Source of the DNA: JAGQKC01 sp965223675
GTDB lineage: Bacteria > Nitrospirota > Nitrospiria > Nitrospirales > UBA8639
Reading direction: 5' to 3'
Assembly (NCBI GenBank): GCA_965223675.1
Contig: OZ245013.1
Span: forward strand, 1,798,001 to 1,862,000
DNA: 64,000 nt
Shown: in pieces, positions 8,311-17,384 of the stretch
Numbering within the stretch: the first letter of the stretch is position 1
Layout of the letters: every line of letters begins with the position of its first letter
Program-made: the position numbers and the translations under genes
The notes under the pieces: model-generated
The model's input: only the letters and a program-made list of their open reading frames with translations
Told to the model about the DNA's origin: nothing
Database searches by the model: none

Positions 8311-9831
8311 TTAGTCTAATGAGAATGTGATCCCCTGTGCCAAGGGCAAGTCCGTTCCCCAATTGATCGTATTGGTCTGTCGACGCATGTATGCTTTCCA
8401 GGCATCTGACCCAGCCTCTCGCCCTCCACCTGTTTCTTTTTCTCCTCCAAAGGCCCCGCCGATCTCCGCCCCTGAAGTTCCAATATTAACGTTGGCAATT
8501 CCGCAGTCACTTCCGGTCGCAGCTAAGAATTGTTCGGCGTTTCGCATATTCAGGGTGAATAGCGAAGAGGAGAGCCCTTGAGGGACTGCATTTTGTAATG
8601 CGACGGCTTCATCTAATGTTCGATATGTTATGATGTAGAGGATGGGAGCAAATGTTTCGTGTTGCACTATTTCCCATTGATTTTGCGCACGCACCAGCGT
8701 TGGTTCAACATAAAATCCTGGTTGCTCCAGCACATGCCCTCCATAAAGAATTTCGCCACCCGATTTCTGAATCTCGTCAAGAGCTCTCTGATAACCACTG
8801 ATCGCCTGTTGATCAATAAGCGGTCCCATAAGCACTCCGGCATCCAAAGGATTTCCAATACGAACCTGTTTATACGCATTGATCAACCGTGAGACAACAT
8901 CTTGGTAACGAGACTCATGCACGATAAGTCGTCTCGTGGTGGTGCATCGTTGGCCGGCTGTACCTACGGCTCCAAAAACAATACCCGGGATGGCGATATT
9001 CAAGTCAGCCGTTTCATCAACGATCACCGCGTTGTTGCCACTTAACTCAAGTAGCGTCCGGCCAAGTCGATTCCCTACTAATGCGGCGACATGACGCCCA
9101 ACTGGAACTGAACCCGTGAATGAAATTAGCGGGAGCCGAGTATCCGTAACCATCTTTTCTGCCAGCTCATTCTTATCGGTGATGAACAACGAAAAAATGC
9201 CAGGATAGCCTTGCTCTTCCATGACCGAGTTACAGATATGTTGAACGGAAAGCGCGGTCAAGGGTGCCTTAGGGGAAGGCTTCCAGATCACGGTGTTTCC
9301 AGCGATAGCGGCAATGCAGGCATTCCAGGCCCACACAGCGACAGGAAAGTTAAACGCCGTGACGACACCCACAATTCCTAACGGATGCCACTGTTCATAC
9401 ATGCGATGATTCGGTCGTTCTGAATGCATCGTCTTTCCGTACAACATCCGACTTTGGCCCACGGCAAAATCTGCCATGTCAATCATCTCTTGAACTTCGC
9501 CATCACCCTCGGCTTTGATCTTCCCAACTTCCATCGAGACTAAACTTCCTAGAGCATTTTTTTTCTCACGAAGAGCTTCCCCAACAAGACGGATTACTTC
9601 TCCTCGCTTTGGCGCTGGCACTTGTCGCCATGCTTGGAACGCACGTGAGGACTCTTGAACAATACTGTCGTAATCTTCTTCAGAACACAGGTTCACCTTT
9701 GCAATAGGTTCACCGGTGGCAGGATTAATGGAACTCAAGACGCCAGCATTTGTGGTCGTCGTCCACCTTTGAGAACCCGTACTTCCTCCAGAATTAGTGG
9801 ACTGAAGACCAAGTTCTGTTAGAACATTCAT
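8311..9831 (-). CDS. Alpha-aminoadipic semialdehyde dehydrogenase (ALDH7 type)
   Basis: A 506-residue aldehyde dehydrogenase of the antiquitin type. It is expected to oxidise aminoadipate semialdehyde to 2-aminoadipate with NAD in the cytoplasm. Visible motifs are TAFNFPVAVWAWN, WKPSPKAPLTAL, the glutamate region LLELSGNNAV and the catalytic cysteine in GTAGQRCTTTRR. Its length is normal for the family. An AGGTGA lies 3-4 nt before the ATG. The lysine dehydrogenase gene ends 90 nt... upstream on the same strand, and the pair forms a two-step lysine to 2-aminoadipate path. The assignment of substrate rests on the ALDH7 motifs plus this neighbour. Confidence 0.88.
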   Translation of the reverse strand: MNVLTELGLQSTNSGGSTGSQRWTTTTNAGVLSSINPATGEPIAKVNLCSEEDYDSIVQESSRAFQAWRQVPAPKRGEVIRLVGEALREKKNALGSLVSMEVGKIKAEGDGEVQEMIDMADFAVGQSRMLYGKTMHSERPNHRMYEQWHPLGIVGVVTAFNFPVAVWAWNACIAAIAGNTVIWKPSPKAPLTALSVQHICNSVMEEQGYPGIFSLFITDKNELAEKMVTDTRLPLISFTGSVPVGRHVAALVGNRLGRTLLELSGNNAVIVDETADLNIAIPGIVFGAVGTAGQRCTTTRRLIVHESRYQDVVSRLINAYKQVRIGNPLDAGVLMGPLIDQQAISGYQRALDEIQKSGGEILYGGHVLEQPGFYVEPTLVRAQNQWEIVQHETFAPILYIITYRTLDEAVALQNAVPQGLSSSLFTLNMRNAEQFLAATGSDCGIANVNIGTSGAEIGGAFGGEKETGGGREAGSDAWKAYMRRQTNTINWGTDLPLAQGITFSLD

Positions 9832-9920
9832 GGATCACCTATTCCTTGGTTCACATACATTTCAATCATCATGTTGTTTCTGAAGACTTTACCCCTCTCT
9901 TAAAGGGAGAGACCGCAATC

Positions 9921-11009
9921 CTAGGCAAAGTATTGCCCAAATCGATTCTTGAGTATGTCCTGAAGGCTAAAAGTTTCTTGTGTAATAAATCCCTGGTAAG
10001 CAGAAGGATGATCGAACACCAAGTCCACGACACTACAAATTCCCGAGGCTGTCGTCACCTGAATGGCCGACCACAATTTCCCAGCGATGGTTTGAGGATA
10101 AATCTTCTTCACATAGTTTTCTTCGAACAATTCGTCCTGTCGTGTGCCGGTGACGGACGCGTAAATCAGCACGACATCCTGCAAGGTCTTCGGCACAGCA
10201 CTTTCGAGGATTCGTTTGAGATTTTCCCGGTCGTCATTGAGCTTCAGGTCATTCATGAGTAAATGAATCTTTTCACAATGACCAGGATACCGTAAGGTTT
10301 TGTAGTTCATGGTTCGCACTTTGCCGGCATAGGTATCTGCCAGGGTCCCTAATCCCCCGGAGGTATTGAAAGCTTCATACAACAAGCCATCGATTTCGAT
10401 GGTCTCGTACCCTTCGAGAGGTTGTAAGGGGATTTCTTTCCCGTTTTCAATCCCATAGCATGTATTGCCATACTCATTAATGAGCCCATCGGTTGACCAG
10501 GTTAACGAATATTTCAACACGTTGCTAGGATTTACAGGCAACGCTCCGACTCGCATTTTGACAATATCTACGGCATCAAAATGCGTCATCAGATCATGCG
10601 CGACAATGCTGATAAATCCTGGAGCTAATCCACATTGAGGGACAAACGCCTGTTGACCTCCCTCACTTACTTGCTTGATCTGATTTGTGACTTCCACGTC
10701 TTCTGTCAGATCAAAATAATGCACGTGATGTGCGCGAGCAACTTTCCCGACTATGGGGTTACAGAAATACGGAAGACTCGAAATAATCCCTTCTACCTTT
10801 GTCTCAGAAAGAAGTGCTGCCAGGGATTTTTCAGCCATGACGTCTACGACATGCGAATGAAAGTTGGGATGTTTGATCTCGCTGATTAATCTCTGAGTCG
10901 TTTCCTTATCGATATCACCAAGATGAACCTCATACTCGCCAGTCTCGGCAAGCAAGACAGCGATCAAGGAACCAATCTTCCCACCACCCAACACCAGAAT
11001 TTTTCGCAT
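9921..11009 (-). CDS. Lysine 6-dehydrogenase (saccharopine dehydrogenase family)
   Basis: A 362-residue NAD(P)-dependent enzyme. It begins with the Rossmann motif LVLGGGKIGSL and has PQCGLAPGF and LKYSLTWSTDGL, which are typical of lysine dehydrogenases and shorter saccharopine-dehydrogenase relatives. It would remove the epsilon-amino group of lysine to give aminoadipate semialdehyde, the substrate of the next gene. AAGGAAGGGAG lies 6-8 nt before the ATG. It is the first gene of the minus-strand set. A true saccharopine dehydrogenase is less likely because of its length and the ALDH7 partner. Confidence 0.82.
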   Translation of the reverse strand: MRKILVLGGGKIGSLIAVLLAETGEYEVHLGDIDKETTQRLISEIKHPNFHSHVVDVMAEKSLAALLSETKVEGIISSLPYFCNPIVGKVARAHHVHYFDLTEDVEVTNQIKQVSEGGQQAFVPQCGLAPGFISIVAHDLMTHFDAVDIVKMRVGALPVNPSNVLKYSLTWSTDGLINEYGNTCYGIENGKEIPLQPLEGYETIEIDGLLYEAFNTSGGLGTLADTYAGKVRTMNYKTLRYPGHCEKIHLLMNDLKLNDDRENLKRILESAVPKTLQDVVLIYASVTGTRQDELFEENYVKKIYPQTIAGKLWSAIQVTTASGICSVVDLVFDHPSAYQGFITQETFSLQDILKNRFGQYFA

Positions 11010-11404
11010 AGGCCACTCCCTTCCTTAATAGTATTATCCTACGTCTCGTGAATTCTGGCTACTGTTTTTGCCCTCTTAATCGTAGATACCCGTCATTTCT
11101 TGCCTACGAACATGAGCACTTAGCAGTTCTTCATTGCTCAAAGAAGAATATCATTCAGGTCGCACGCCTCAATTCCAACGAAAACTTTATCTAAAACACA
11201 GTCAGCCAAGATTCATGAAGATGAAAAAACAACCACTAATACGAACCACTTTCCAATATTTATACAGGGACAAAATATGAAAAACAGACAAAACCAACAT
11301 CGAGAGAAAAATTGGTGCGGTCCACTGCCTCAAGAACGAACCGACTCTCCCCGAAAACATACTTAAACCGTTGCTTCATTCTTCACAAACACGATGGAGA
11401 GAAG
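11010..11404. other. Divergent intergenic region
   Basis: About 395 bp between the divergent lysine operon and an OmpA-like gene. It should hold promoters for both directions. I cannot name a convincing -35/-10 pair. None of the ECF-type elements found further right is present. Confidence 0.35.
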
Positions 11405-12049
11405 ATGTCTTTGAATGGGAGAAACATTTTTTTCTTTTGCCTGAGTTTGTGCGTCAATGTTTCGGCTTGTCAATCTATCGTCACGCATGAATACAGCACG
11501 GAATCTCAACAAGAAACCTTTGATTCTGCGAGCTTACAGTCTGAACCATTCATGACTGTCGATGCAAAAAAAAATAACACGGAAGAATTACAAGAAGAAC
11601 CTATCCAGCCCATGGGTGCCTCAGACTCTCTACCGGCACTCACGCCGGCTTCGTATTACCATTCACCCGACCCACCAAAAGAAATACCTGAATACGTTCC
11701 AAGCTTATTCTTTGAATTTGATAGTTGGACACTCACCAACAAAGGGAAGCATATCCTTGAACTCACAGCAAGGCAGTTACAGGAAAATCAGAAAAGTTCG
11801 CTGATCATTGAAGGACACTGTGATGATCGAGGAGCAGAAGGATATAATTTGGTGTTAGGTGATAAACGTGCGCTTACTATAAAGGACTACCTTGTCAGTT
11901 TAGGAATCGAAAAAGACCGTCTTATCCCGGTGTCTTTTGGAGATACTCATCCAGTCTGCTTTGAAGATCACGAAACCTGTCATGCATTAAATCGACGGGG
12001 ATATTTAGTTCTCTTAAAAGCTAATTCACAAAAACGTACCTCCCCATAA
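11405..12049 (+). CDS. OmpA/Pal-type peptidoglycan-associated lipoprotein
   Basis: A 214-residue outer-membrane lipoprotein. The start at 11405 has GGAGAG 4-5 nt upstream. The signal peptide ends in the lipobox VSAC. After a low-complexity linker, the C-terminal OmpA domain (about residues 95-210) shows SLFFEFDSWTLT and EGHCDDRGAEGYNLVLGDKR. These bind peptidoglycan in this family. The end reads LNRRGYLVLL where relatives have NRRVE. It is a Pal-like protein with no tol genes nearby, so it may be an accessory surface anchor and not the main Pal. Confidence 0.85.
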   Translation: MSLNGRNIFFFCLSLCVNVSACQSIVTHEYSTESQQETFDSASLQSEPFMTVDAKKNNTEELQEEPIQPMGASDSLPALTPASYYHSPDPPKEIPEYVPSLFFEFDSWTLTNKGKHILELTARQLQENQKSSLIIEGHCDDRGAEGYNLVLGDKRALTIKDYLVSLGIEKDRLIPVSFGDTHPVCFEDHETCHALNRRGYLVLLKANSQKRTSP

Positions 12050-12235
12050 GCCTTACCAACAACTCCTCCTTATCATCTTCCAGCTACCACCTAGCCTCGG
12101 GCATTCTCACGGGCCATCGCTCAGAACTATCTGAAAACCAGTTGTTTTTAGAATGAACTCTGCTTCTACCCTTCATGCTCACCTCCTTGACTTGCTATGC
12201 CCTCAATAAAATATTCCCGCTACGCTAAATTCATT

Positions 12236-12265
12236 GCAACCTTTTTTACTCACCCCTCGACTTAC
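12236..12265 (+). promoter_or_regulatory. ECF-type promoter P1
   Basis: GCAACC (12236-12241), a 16-nt T/C-rich spacer, then CGACTTAC (12258-12265). It is one of ten matching elements in the island. It lies 193 nt before the PEP-CTERM gene at 12459, leaving a long leader. Read-through could reach ECF1. Confidence 0.8.
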
Positions 12266-12458
12266 CCAATAAGCGCTAAAAAGAAACAGCTCGTCGATGC
12301 AATTTTCTTCGATTAAGATGGCGTCGTTTTCTTTGATTTTCCAGTTGGATTTGCGTCAGCTCAAGAAGCCTTTGACTCATTATGCAAGGCATATGGCTTG
12401 CTTTTGGCCTCTTTCATGCAGTCGCATACTGAGGCACAACACAGGAAGGAGGTTCTAC

Positions 12459-13334
12459 ATGCACTTTTTAACCATTCCGGCATTGAGTTTGCTCACATTT
12501 GCTCTATTCTTTCCCTCAACGGCACGTGCACTTTCAACTACGTTTCAGGATAACGATGCTGACATCGGCGATACAGTGGCAGCATTTCAGGCGGCACTTG
12601 GGGACCCCAATAACGGAAATGCACCGGGACCAATCGCGAACGGACGTCGACAAATTAACTGGGACGCCGGCATTGTACCTTTTAACATGCCTGGCGATTT
12701 TTTCAATGCGACTGTCACCCGTGGTGCCGTCTTCAACACATCAAGCGGATCTCAGTTTCGAGTAAGCAATGATGGCATCGACAATGAATTTGATTCCATC
12801 AATTCTACTTATCCTGACGAGTTTGCGACGTTTAGCGCCCCTCGTTTGTTCACACCATTTGAAACGAACGTCCTAGACGTTAACTTCTTCCAATCAGCAA
12901 ACAATATTCCAGCAACAGTGAGTGGATTCGGAGCCATCTTTACCGATGTCGATCTTCCCGATACCACCAAGCTTGATTTTTTTGACTCTAGCGGAGATTC
13001 CCTACTGTCGCTTTTCGCTCCCACCAATCCGCAAGGGCTATCATTTATCGGAGCCACATTTAGCACCGAACGCGTTGCTCGTGTCCAGATCACAGCTGGA
13101 AACATAGCCATTGGACCTAACGATGACCCAATCAACGGCATTGATGTCGTCGTTCTGGATGACTTCCTGTATAGTGAGCCACAACCTGTCCCCGAGCCAA
13201 CCACATTACTATTATTGGGAACAGGCATTGCCGGCCTTGCCTTATGGAGAAGAAAAACACGAAGTGACCACACCCATCGAACCGTAGCTATCAACGACTC
13301 TCACTCCCCTCAGAGCCTCATCGAACACCGATGA
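12459..13334 (+). CDS. PEP-CTERM sorted exported protein
   Basis: A 291-residue secreted protein. The start at 12459 has AAGGAGG 7 nt upstream. It has an N-terminal signal peptide (residues 1-24, ending near TARA). The C-terminal sorting tail has PVPEPTTLLLLGTG, a hydrophobic helix and a basic end WRRKTR. PEP-CTERM tails are recognised by exosortase and link to exopolysaccharide systems. No exosortase gene is seen in the window. The middle has strands typical of surface proteins and no known catalytic motif. It is driven by promoter P1 and followed by the ECF1 operon. Confidence 0.88.
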   Translation: MHFLTIPALSLLTFALFFPSTARALSTTFQDNDADIGDTVAAFQAALGDPNNGNAPGPIANGRRQINWDAGIVPFNMPGDFFNATVTRGAVFNTSSGSQFRVSNDGIDNEFDSINSTYPDEFATFSAPRLFTPFETNVLDVNFFQSANNIPATVSGFGAIFTDVDLPDTTKLDFFDSSGDSLLSLFAPTNPQGLSFIGATFSTERVARVQITAGNIAIGPNDDPINGIDVVVLDDFLYSEPQPVPEPTTLLLLGTGIAGLALWRRKTRSDHTHRTVAINDSHSPQSLIEHR

Positions 13335-13339
13335 GGCTC
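13313..13339 (+). terminator. Hairpin over the PEP-CTERM stop codon
   Basis: GAGCCTCATCG and CGATGAGGCTC form a perfect 11-bp stem with a 5-nt loop. The TGA stop lies inside the right arm. There is no T-run, so it may be a weak terminator, an attenuator or an RNA-stability element between the PEP-CTERM gene and ECF1. Confidence 0.6.
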
Positions 13340-13478
13340 TGCAGGATACGACTCATCACCAACTTCTTTATTGACCTTCAATGAAAAACACGGCAAAATC
13401 CCTCCTCGGCAAGCTGAATAGAAGACATCGGTTTGTACTACCCTGTATGCGTTTCGATTCCACATTTGGAGACTTTGC

Positions 13479-14093
13479 GTGGCACCCCATTCTGGCAATC
13501 CACACCGTTCGCCAGATGCTCACGCAGACACATCGAGTCATGCTGTAGAGAATCCTGAATCAACATACCGCTCCCTCCTCCAGAAGATAGCTCACGGGAG
13601 TGAAGCAGCACTCAAGGAGTTTTATCATGCCTTTGAATCACGAATTTACGCATTTGCCAAAATTCGTTTAAACGATTCTCACGAAACCGCCGACTTACTC
13701 AATGACATCATGTGGGAGATTTGGAGAGGAGCTGGATCATTTGAAGGTCGGTCATCTGTGACGACATGGGTGTTCGGCATTGCTCATCACAAGATCATCG
13801 ACCGGTTACGTCTTACAGGAAAACACCGGATGGAGCCTTTGGAAACTACAGCATCAGAAAAATCCGATTATGATCTTGAGGATATGCTCATGCAAAAACA
13901 AATAGGAGAACATATTCAGTATTGCATAGATAAACTGTCGCCTAATCATCGTCAAACTGTGCACTTAGCGTTTTTTGAAGATTTATCGTACCGGGAAATT
14001 GGAGAAATCGTTGGACACCCTGAAGGCACGATCAAAGCGCGTATGTTTCACGCAAAACAGGCGCTTAAGCGTTGTCTCCAGAGGCGGATGTGA
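13479..14093 (+). CDS. ECF RNA polymerase sigma factor (ECF1)
   Basis: A 204-residue sigma-70 family ECF factor with GTG start (TGGAGA 6-7 nt upstream). Region 2 is seen in DSHETADLLNDIMWEIWRG and TWVFGIAHHKIIDRLR. Region 4 is LSPNHRQTVHLAFFEDLSY followed by REIGEIVGHPEGTIKARM. It is closely related to ECF2 at 21307: the region 4 helices that read the -35 are nearly the same, so both may use the same promoters. It is followed 19 nt later by its anti-sigma and then by a subtilisin-like protease. I infer that it drives the CGACTTAC promoters. Confidence 0.93.
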   Translation: MAPHSGNPHRSPDAHADTSSHAVENPESTYRSLLQKIAHGSEAALKEFYHAFESRIYAFAKIRLNDSHETADLLNDIMWEIWRGAGSFEGRSSVTTWVFGIAHHKIIDRLRLTGKHRMEPLETTASEKSDYDLEDMLMQKQIGEHIQYCIDKLSPNHRQTVHLAFFEDLSYREIGEIVGHPEGTIKARMFHAKQALKRCLQRRM

Positions 14094-14112
14094 CGATCGA
14101 AACGAGAAAGCT

Positions 14113-14730
14113 ATGAGCCATAACCCCACAGAACATACAACACATCCAGAAGAACTGTTGCCCTGGTTTGTGAATGGGACCCTTTCGGTTGAAGAACGTG
14201 TTGAAGTCGAGCAGCATGTTGAATCTTGCGTCCAATGCCAACAAGAGATTGCTCTACTCCAAAAGATAAGGACAGAGGTCAAAGATACTCCTGTCCAGTC
14301 TCCAGGAGAATTTGGGCTCAATCGACTCTTGAACGAGGTTCGACATAAACAAAAAGGTGTGGGCGTTACCCCTCAAACCCAGTCTAGAGGGTGGCAAACA
14401 GGATTAGCCATCGCCGCCTCCTTAATGATTTTTGTCCAAGCCGGATTGCTGTTTGATGCATGGTTTTTATCGAAACCGATGTCGCCCTTGGCTGGACCTC
14501 AGAAAGATGGCGTGGTCCTACAAGTCACCTTTGAGCCAACCACGACTGAAGCCCAAATTCGAGAATTGATGACCGATATACAGGCGACGTTCATCGACGG
14601 GCCGAGTTCCCTAGGGCTCTACCGCATTCGTCTGGATAGTATCGCGTCTAGCCAATCATCCGTCCATGACACGATTAAACAACTTCGCCAACACACAGAC
14701 ATCATTCACCATGTTGCACGAGACGATTAA
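14113..14730 (+). CDS. Membrane anti-sigma factor with propeptide-like domain
   Basis: A 205-residue protein. The N-terminal cytoplasmic zinc-type anti-sigma domain reads EELLPWFVNGTLSVEERV then QHVESCVQC (HxxxCxxC). A single membrane segment follows (GLAIAASLMIFVQAGLLF, about residue 95). The periplasmic end, about residues 135-205, has the pattern VVLQVTFEPTTTEAQIREL, GLYRIRL and IKQLRQHTDII. That strand-helix-strand-strand-helix-strand order resembles an inhibitor I9 or subtilisin propeptide. It should hold ECF1 inactive. The next gene is a subtilisin-like protease, which suggests a direct contact or cleavage. Confidence 0.85.
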   Translation: MSHNPTEHTTHPEELLPWFVNGTLSVEERVEVEQHVESCVQCQQEIALLQKIRTEVKDTPVQSPGEFGLNRLLNEVRHKQKGVGVTPQTQSRGWQTGLAIAASLMIFVQAGLLFDAWFLSKPMSPLAGPQKDGVVLQVTFEPTTTEAQIRELMTDIQATFIDGPSSLGLYRIRLDSIASSQSSVHDTIKQLRQHTDIIHHVARDD

Positions 14731-14779
14731 TACGTTGTCAATTCATTCACGAGACATTCGTAGAGACGGAGGCAACAAT

Positions 14780-16174
14780 ATGTATCGCCAGATCAGGCAA
14801 CTCACTGTCACGTTTTCACTGGGCACAGTTTTATTCTCTGGGATGTCTTGCACTACCGCCACGGCTCCCGCCGTATCGACTCAGGTTCAGTCGGAACAGA
14901 AGGCGCAGTCTTCTGCTTCGCTGCCCAATGACAAGGAATCGAAGATTGAATTTGAACGACTACGATCTCAAGGCATTCAAGATCATCGCGAGATCAACTT
15001 GGCGACACTTGAGCCAGGAGAAGTCTGTGTGATTAATGTCAACGAAGCCGAGGCCAACGAATTAGATAAATTTGTGCTACCGCTCGGGTACACGAAGAAG
15101 AAACGACGGACACTGTCCAATCTCGGTTTTGTGATGAGTATATTGCTTGTCCCGTCAGGACAGACCGTACAACAAGGGATTGGGATTCTTCGAAAAGCCT
15201 TCCCTTCGCAAATTATTGATGCCAACCACCATTACTTCCTACAAGGTCAGAATCTACAAGTCGATCCTCGTCTCTATGGTCAACAGTTGGTTCAATGGAA
15301 TGAACAAGCCGTCAGCTGCACGGCTCAAAGCGTGCCGATCGGGATGATCGATACCCCAATTGATCGAACTCGGTTACCGATTCATCATCGAACGATTCAT
15401 ACCGAATCGTTCTTACCGGCCAATGCACCAAAAGCCCAGGCTCATCACGGAACGGCAGTTGCCACACTCCTTATTGGACAGGCTCAGTCGACGGATCATG
15501 CCTTACTCCCGAAAGCCTCATTGTATGTGGCAGAAGCCTTTCGTCGGACTGATACAGGAAACACGGAAGCCACAACATGGAGTATTGTGCGCGCATTGGA
15601 CTGGCTCGTCGAACACGATGTACAGATCATTAACCTCAGCCTAGGAGGTCCACCAAACGCCTTGCTCTCTTATGCCATTGAGAAAACTCTCGCGCAAGGC
15701 ATCCCCATTATCGCAGCGGGAGGAAATGCAGGACCCGATGGCCCTTCCATCTATCCTGCTGCACAACCCGGTGTCATAGCCGTCACCGCATTGGATGCCA
15801 ATCTTGTACCCTATCGTCACGCAAGTCGAGGTTCATACATAGCTTTTTCTGCACCAGGCGTGGATATTTGGATTCCACATAACGGCAGAGATGGCGTTTT
15901 TCAGTCTGGAACTTCATTTGCCGCACCATTCGTCACAACTGCTGCCGCCACAGTTAAACAGTTACACCCACATTGGACACCAGAAGAAGTCGCCCGACAA
16001 CTGGCTAACACAGCTGTGGACTTGGGTAAAACCGGCAAAGATGAAGTATATGGATGGGGCCTGGTTCAAATTCCACATACCTGTCGCAAGACCTCTTTGT
16101 CCATCCACACTCAATCTTTAAGAGCGAATCCAAGCTCGAAGGGCAAAGAATCACGGGATTCTTTAGGTCTCTAA
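14780..16174 (+). CDS. Subtilisin-like (S8) serine protease, exported
   Basis: A 464-residue protease starting at 14780 (ACGGAGG about 8 nt upstream). The signal sequence ends near SGMSC, so it may be a lipoprotein with a poor lipobox. A prodomain-like part (about residues 70-150) precedes the catalytic domain. The catalytic triad is visible as Asp in IGMIDTPID, His in AHHGTAVATLL and Ser in SGTSFAAPFVT. It should act in the periplasm or outside. As third gene of the ECF1 operon it may cut or bind the anti-sigma, or be an exported product of the response. Confidence 0.9.
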   Translation: MYRQIRQLTVTFSLGTVLFSGMSCTTATAPAVSTQVQSEQKAQSSASLPNDKESKIEFERLRSQGIQDHREINLATLEPGEVCVINVNEAEANELDKFVLPLGYTKKKRRTLSNLGFVMSILLVPSGQTVQQGIGILRKAFPSQIIDANHHYFLQGQNLQVDPRLYGQQLVQWNEQAVSCTAQSVPIGMIDTPIDRTRLPIHHRTIHTESFLPANAPKAQAHHGTAVATLLIGQAQSTDHALLPKASLYVAEAFRRTDTGNTEATTWSIVRALDWLVEHDVQIINLSLGGPPNALLSYAIEKTLAQGIPIIAAGGNAGPDGPSIYPAAQPGVIAVTALDANLVPYRHASRGSYIAFSAPGVDIWIPHNGRDGVFQSGTSFAAPFVTTAAATVKQLHPHWTPEEVARQLANTAVDLGKTGKDEVYGWGLVQIPHTCRKTSLSIHTQSLRANPSSKGKESRDSLGL

Positions 16175-16314
16175 CCACTCTGACGATCCCGCCTAACATC
16201 TACATCTTTCTCTCACAGTTAACAGTATCCCGTTTGACGAAGATCGTGTGAAACTATGAGTTCGACTTCAACTTTTGTTTCATTACAATCTTTCGCAGTT
16301 ATTCAAAAATAATT

Positions 16315-16343
16315 GCAACCATTTTTTCTCCCCTCCGACTTAC
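16315..16343 (+). promoter_or_regulatory. ECF-type promoter P2
   Basis: GCAACC (16315-16320), a 15-nt spacer starting with a T-run, then CGACTTAC (16336-16343). The spacer is 1 nt shorter than in the other nine. It precedes the gene at 16398. Confidence 0.8.
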
Positions 16344-16397
16344 CCAAAGATACTGCACAACACATTTCATTCAACATCTCTATCAAGGAGGGATAGC

Positions 16398-17300
16398 ATG
16401 ACGCGCACAACATTCACTTCAGTGTTAACAGGCATGGCGTTGTTGGCAGGCATGGCGATGATCGACAACGCTGACGCGGGTAAGAGGCATCTGCGTCATC
16501 AAGTGGGGGTCAAGAATGTTATTGAGGCCACTGACCTGAACAATAAGGCTAACCCTACCGTCCAACCTCAGGATCCAGCCTTTTCTGGGGGTGATCGTGA
16601 TCAAACACAGCTATTTGGTGATGTATTACGGGGAACAAGAAAAGACGATTTGATTATTGGAAAACTCGGGCCAGATATTCTCGTGGGCTACCGAGGTAAT
16701 GATGTCATGATTGGCGGCACTGAAGACTTCAGCGCCAACAATCGCGATCGCGCATTCGGTGGAAAAGGACACGACATCTTCATGTGGGCCCCAGGAGATG
16801 GTTCGGATCGCTTTGAAGGTGGCAACGGCAAGGATGCGGTTATGTTCGGTTTAATCGGCGAGGTCGGCGATAACGGGAATATTCAATTTCAGGTCGACCT
16901 TCCAGGCACGCCGGATACGGGAGACTCTGACCCGATTTTTATGAATCCGTCGACTGACCTTCCATTAATGAATGTGAGCGATTCGCCTGGATTCTGTGAA
17001 GTGATTGACGAATCGAATGCTGAAGGGGGAAAAGCTGCGTTGGATGCTCTCGATCTTGATCATTTGGTCAAGTTTTTCATCCGCGCGGCTGCCGATTCGT
17101 TTGAGAATGGGACACAGGACACCGACAACGGTCTACGCGTCACGCTACATCTGAAAGAAGTGGAAACGTTAGTCTGTACAAACCGAGCCGGCGGTTCTAT
17201 TCAAGTTTTTGATCTCACTCAAGTCCCTGCGCAAGAAATAGACATCGACGACATCAAAAATAACAAACTCCGAAAGCGGATTCAGGCTATCGTCTTCTAG
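16398..17300 (+). CDS. Exported protein with RTX-like calcium-binding repeats
   Basis: A 300-residue protein with a signal peptide (residues 1-25, ending NADA). AAGGAGG lies 8 nt before the ATG. The middle holds glycine/aspartate repeats such as KLGPDILVGYRGNDVMIGG and FGGKGHDIF and FEGGNGKDAVMFG. These are haemolysin-type calcium-binding nonapeptides, which form a calcium-loaded beta-roll. The C-terminal half is not recognised and has two Cys. RTX proteins often leave by type I secretion, but a Sec signal is present here. It is driven by P2. Confidence 0.82.
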   Translation: MTRTTFTSVLTGMALLAGMAMIDNADAGKRHLRHQVGVKNVIEATDLNNKANPTVQPQDPAFSGGDRDQTQLFGDVLRGTRKDDLIIGKLGPDILVGYRGNDVMIGGTEDFSANNRDRAFGGKGHDIFMWAPGDGSDRFEGGNGKDAVMFGLIGEVGDNGNIQFQVDLPGTPDTGDSDPIFMNPSTDLPLMNVSDSPGFCEVIDESNAEGGKAALDALDLDHLVKFFIRAAADSFENGTQDTDNGLRVTLHLKEVETLVCTNRAGGSIQVFDLTQVPAQEIDIDDIKNNKLRKRIQAIVF

Positions 17301-17320
17301 TTTCTTAGATGTGAGAGCCG

Positions 17321-17350
17321 TGCTGTGGCTTGCACGTGCGGGCCACAGCA
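17321..17350 (+). terminator. Hairpin after the RTX-like gene
   Basis: TGCTGTGGC and GCCACAGCA form a 9-bp stem with a 12-nt loop, followed by a weakly T-rich stretch. It probably reduces transcription into the next gene. Confidence 0.6.
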
Positions 17351-17384
17351 TTAGTCCTCTTTACACGGCTTGAGTGAGGAAGTC

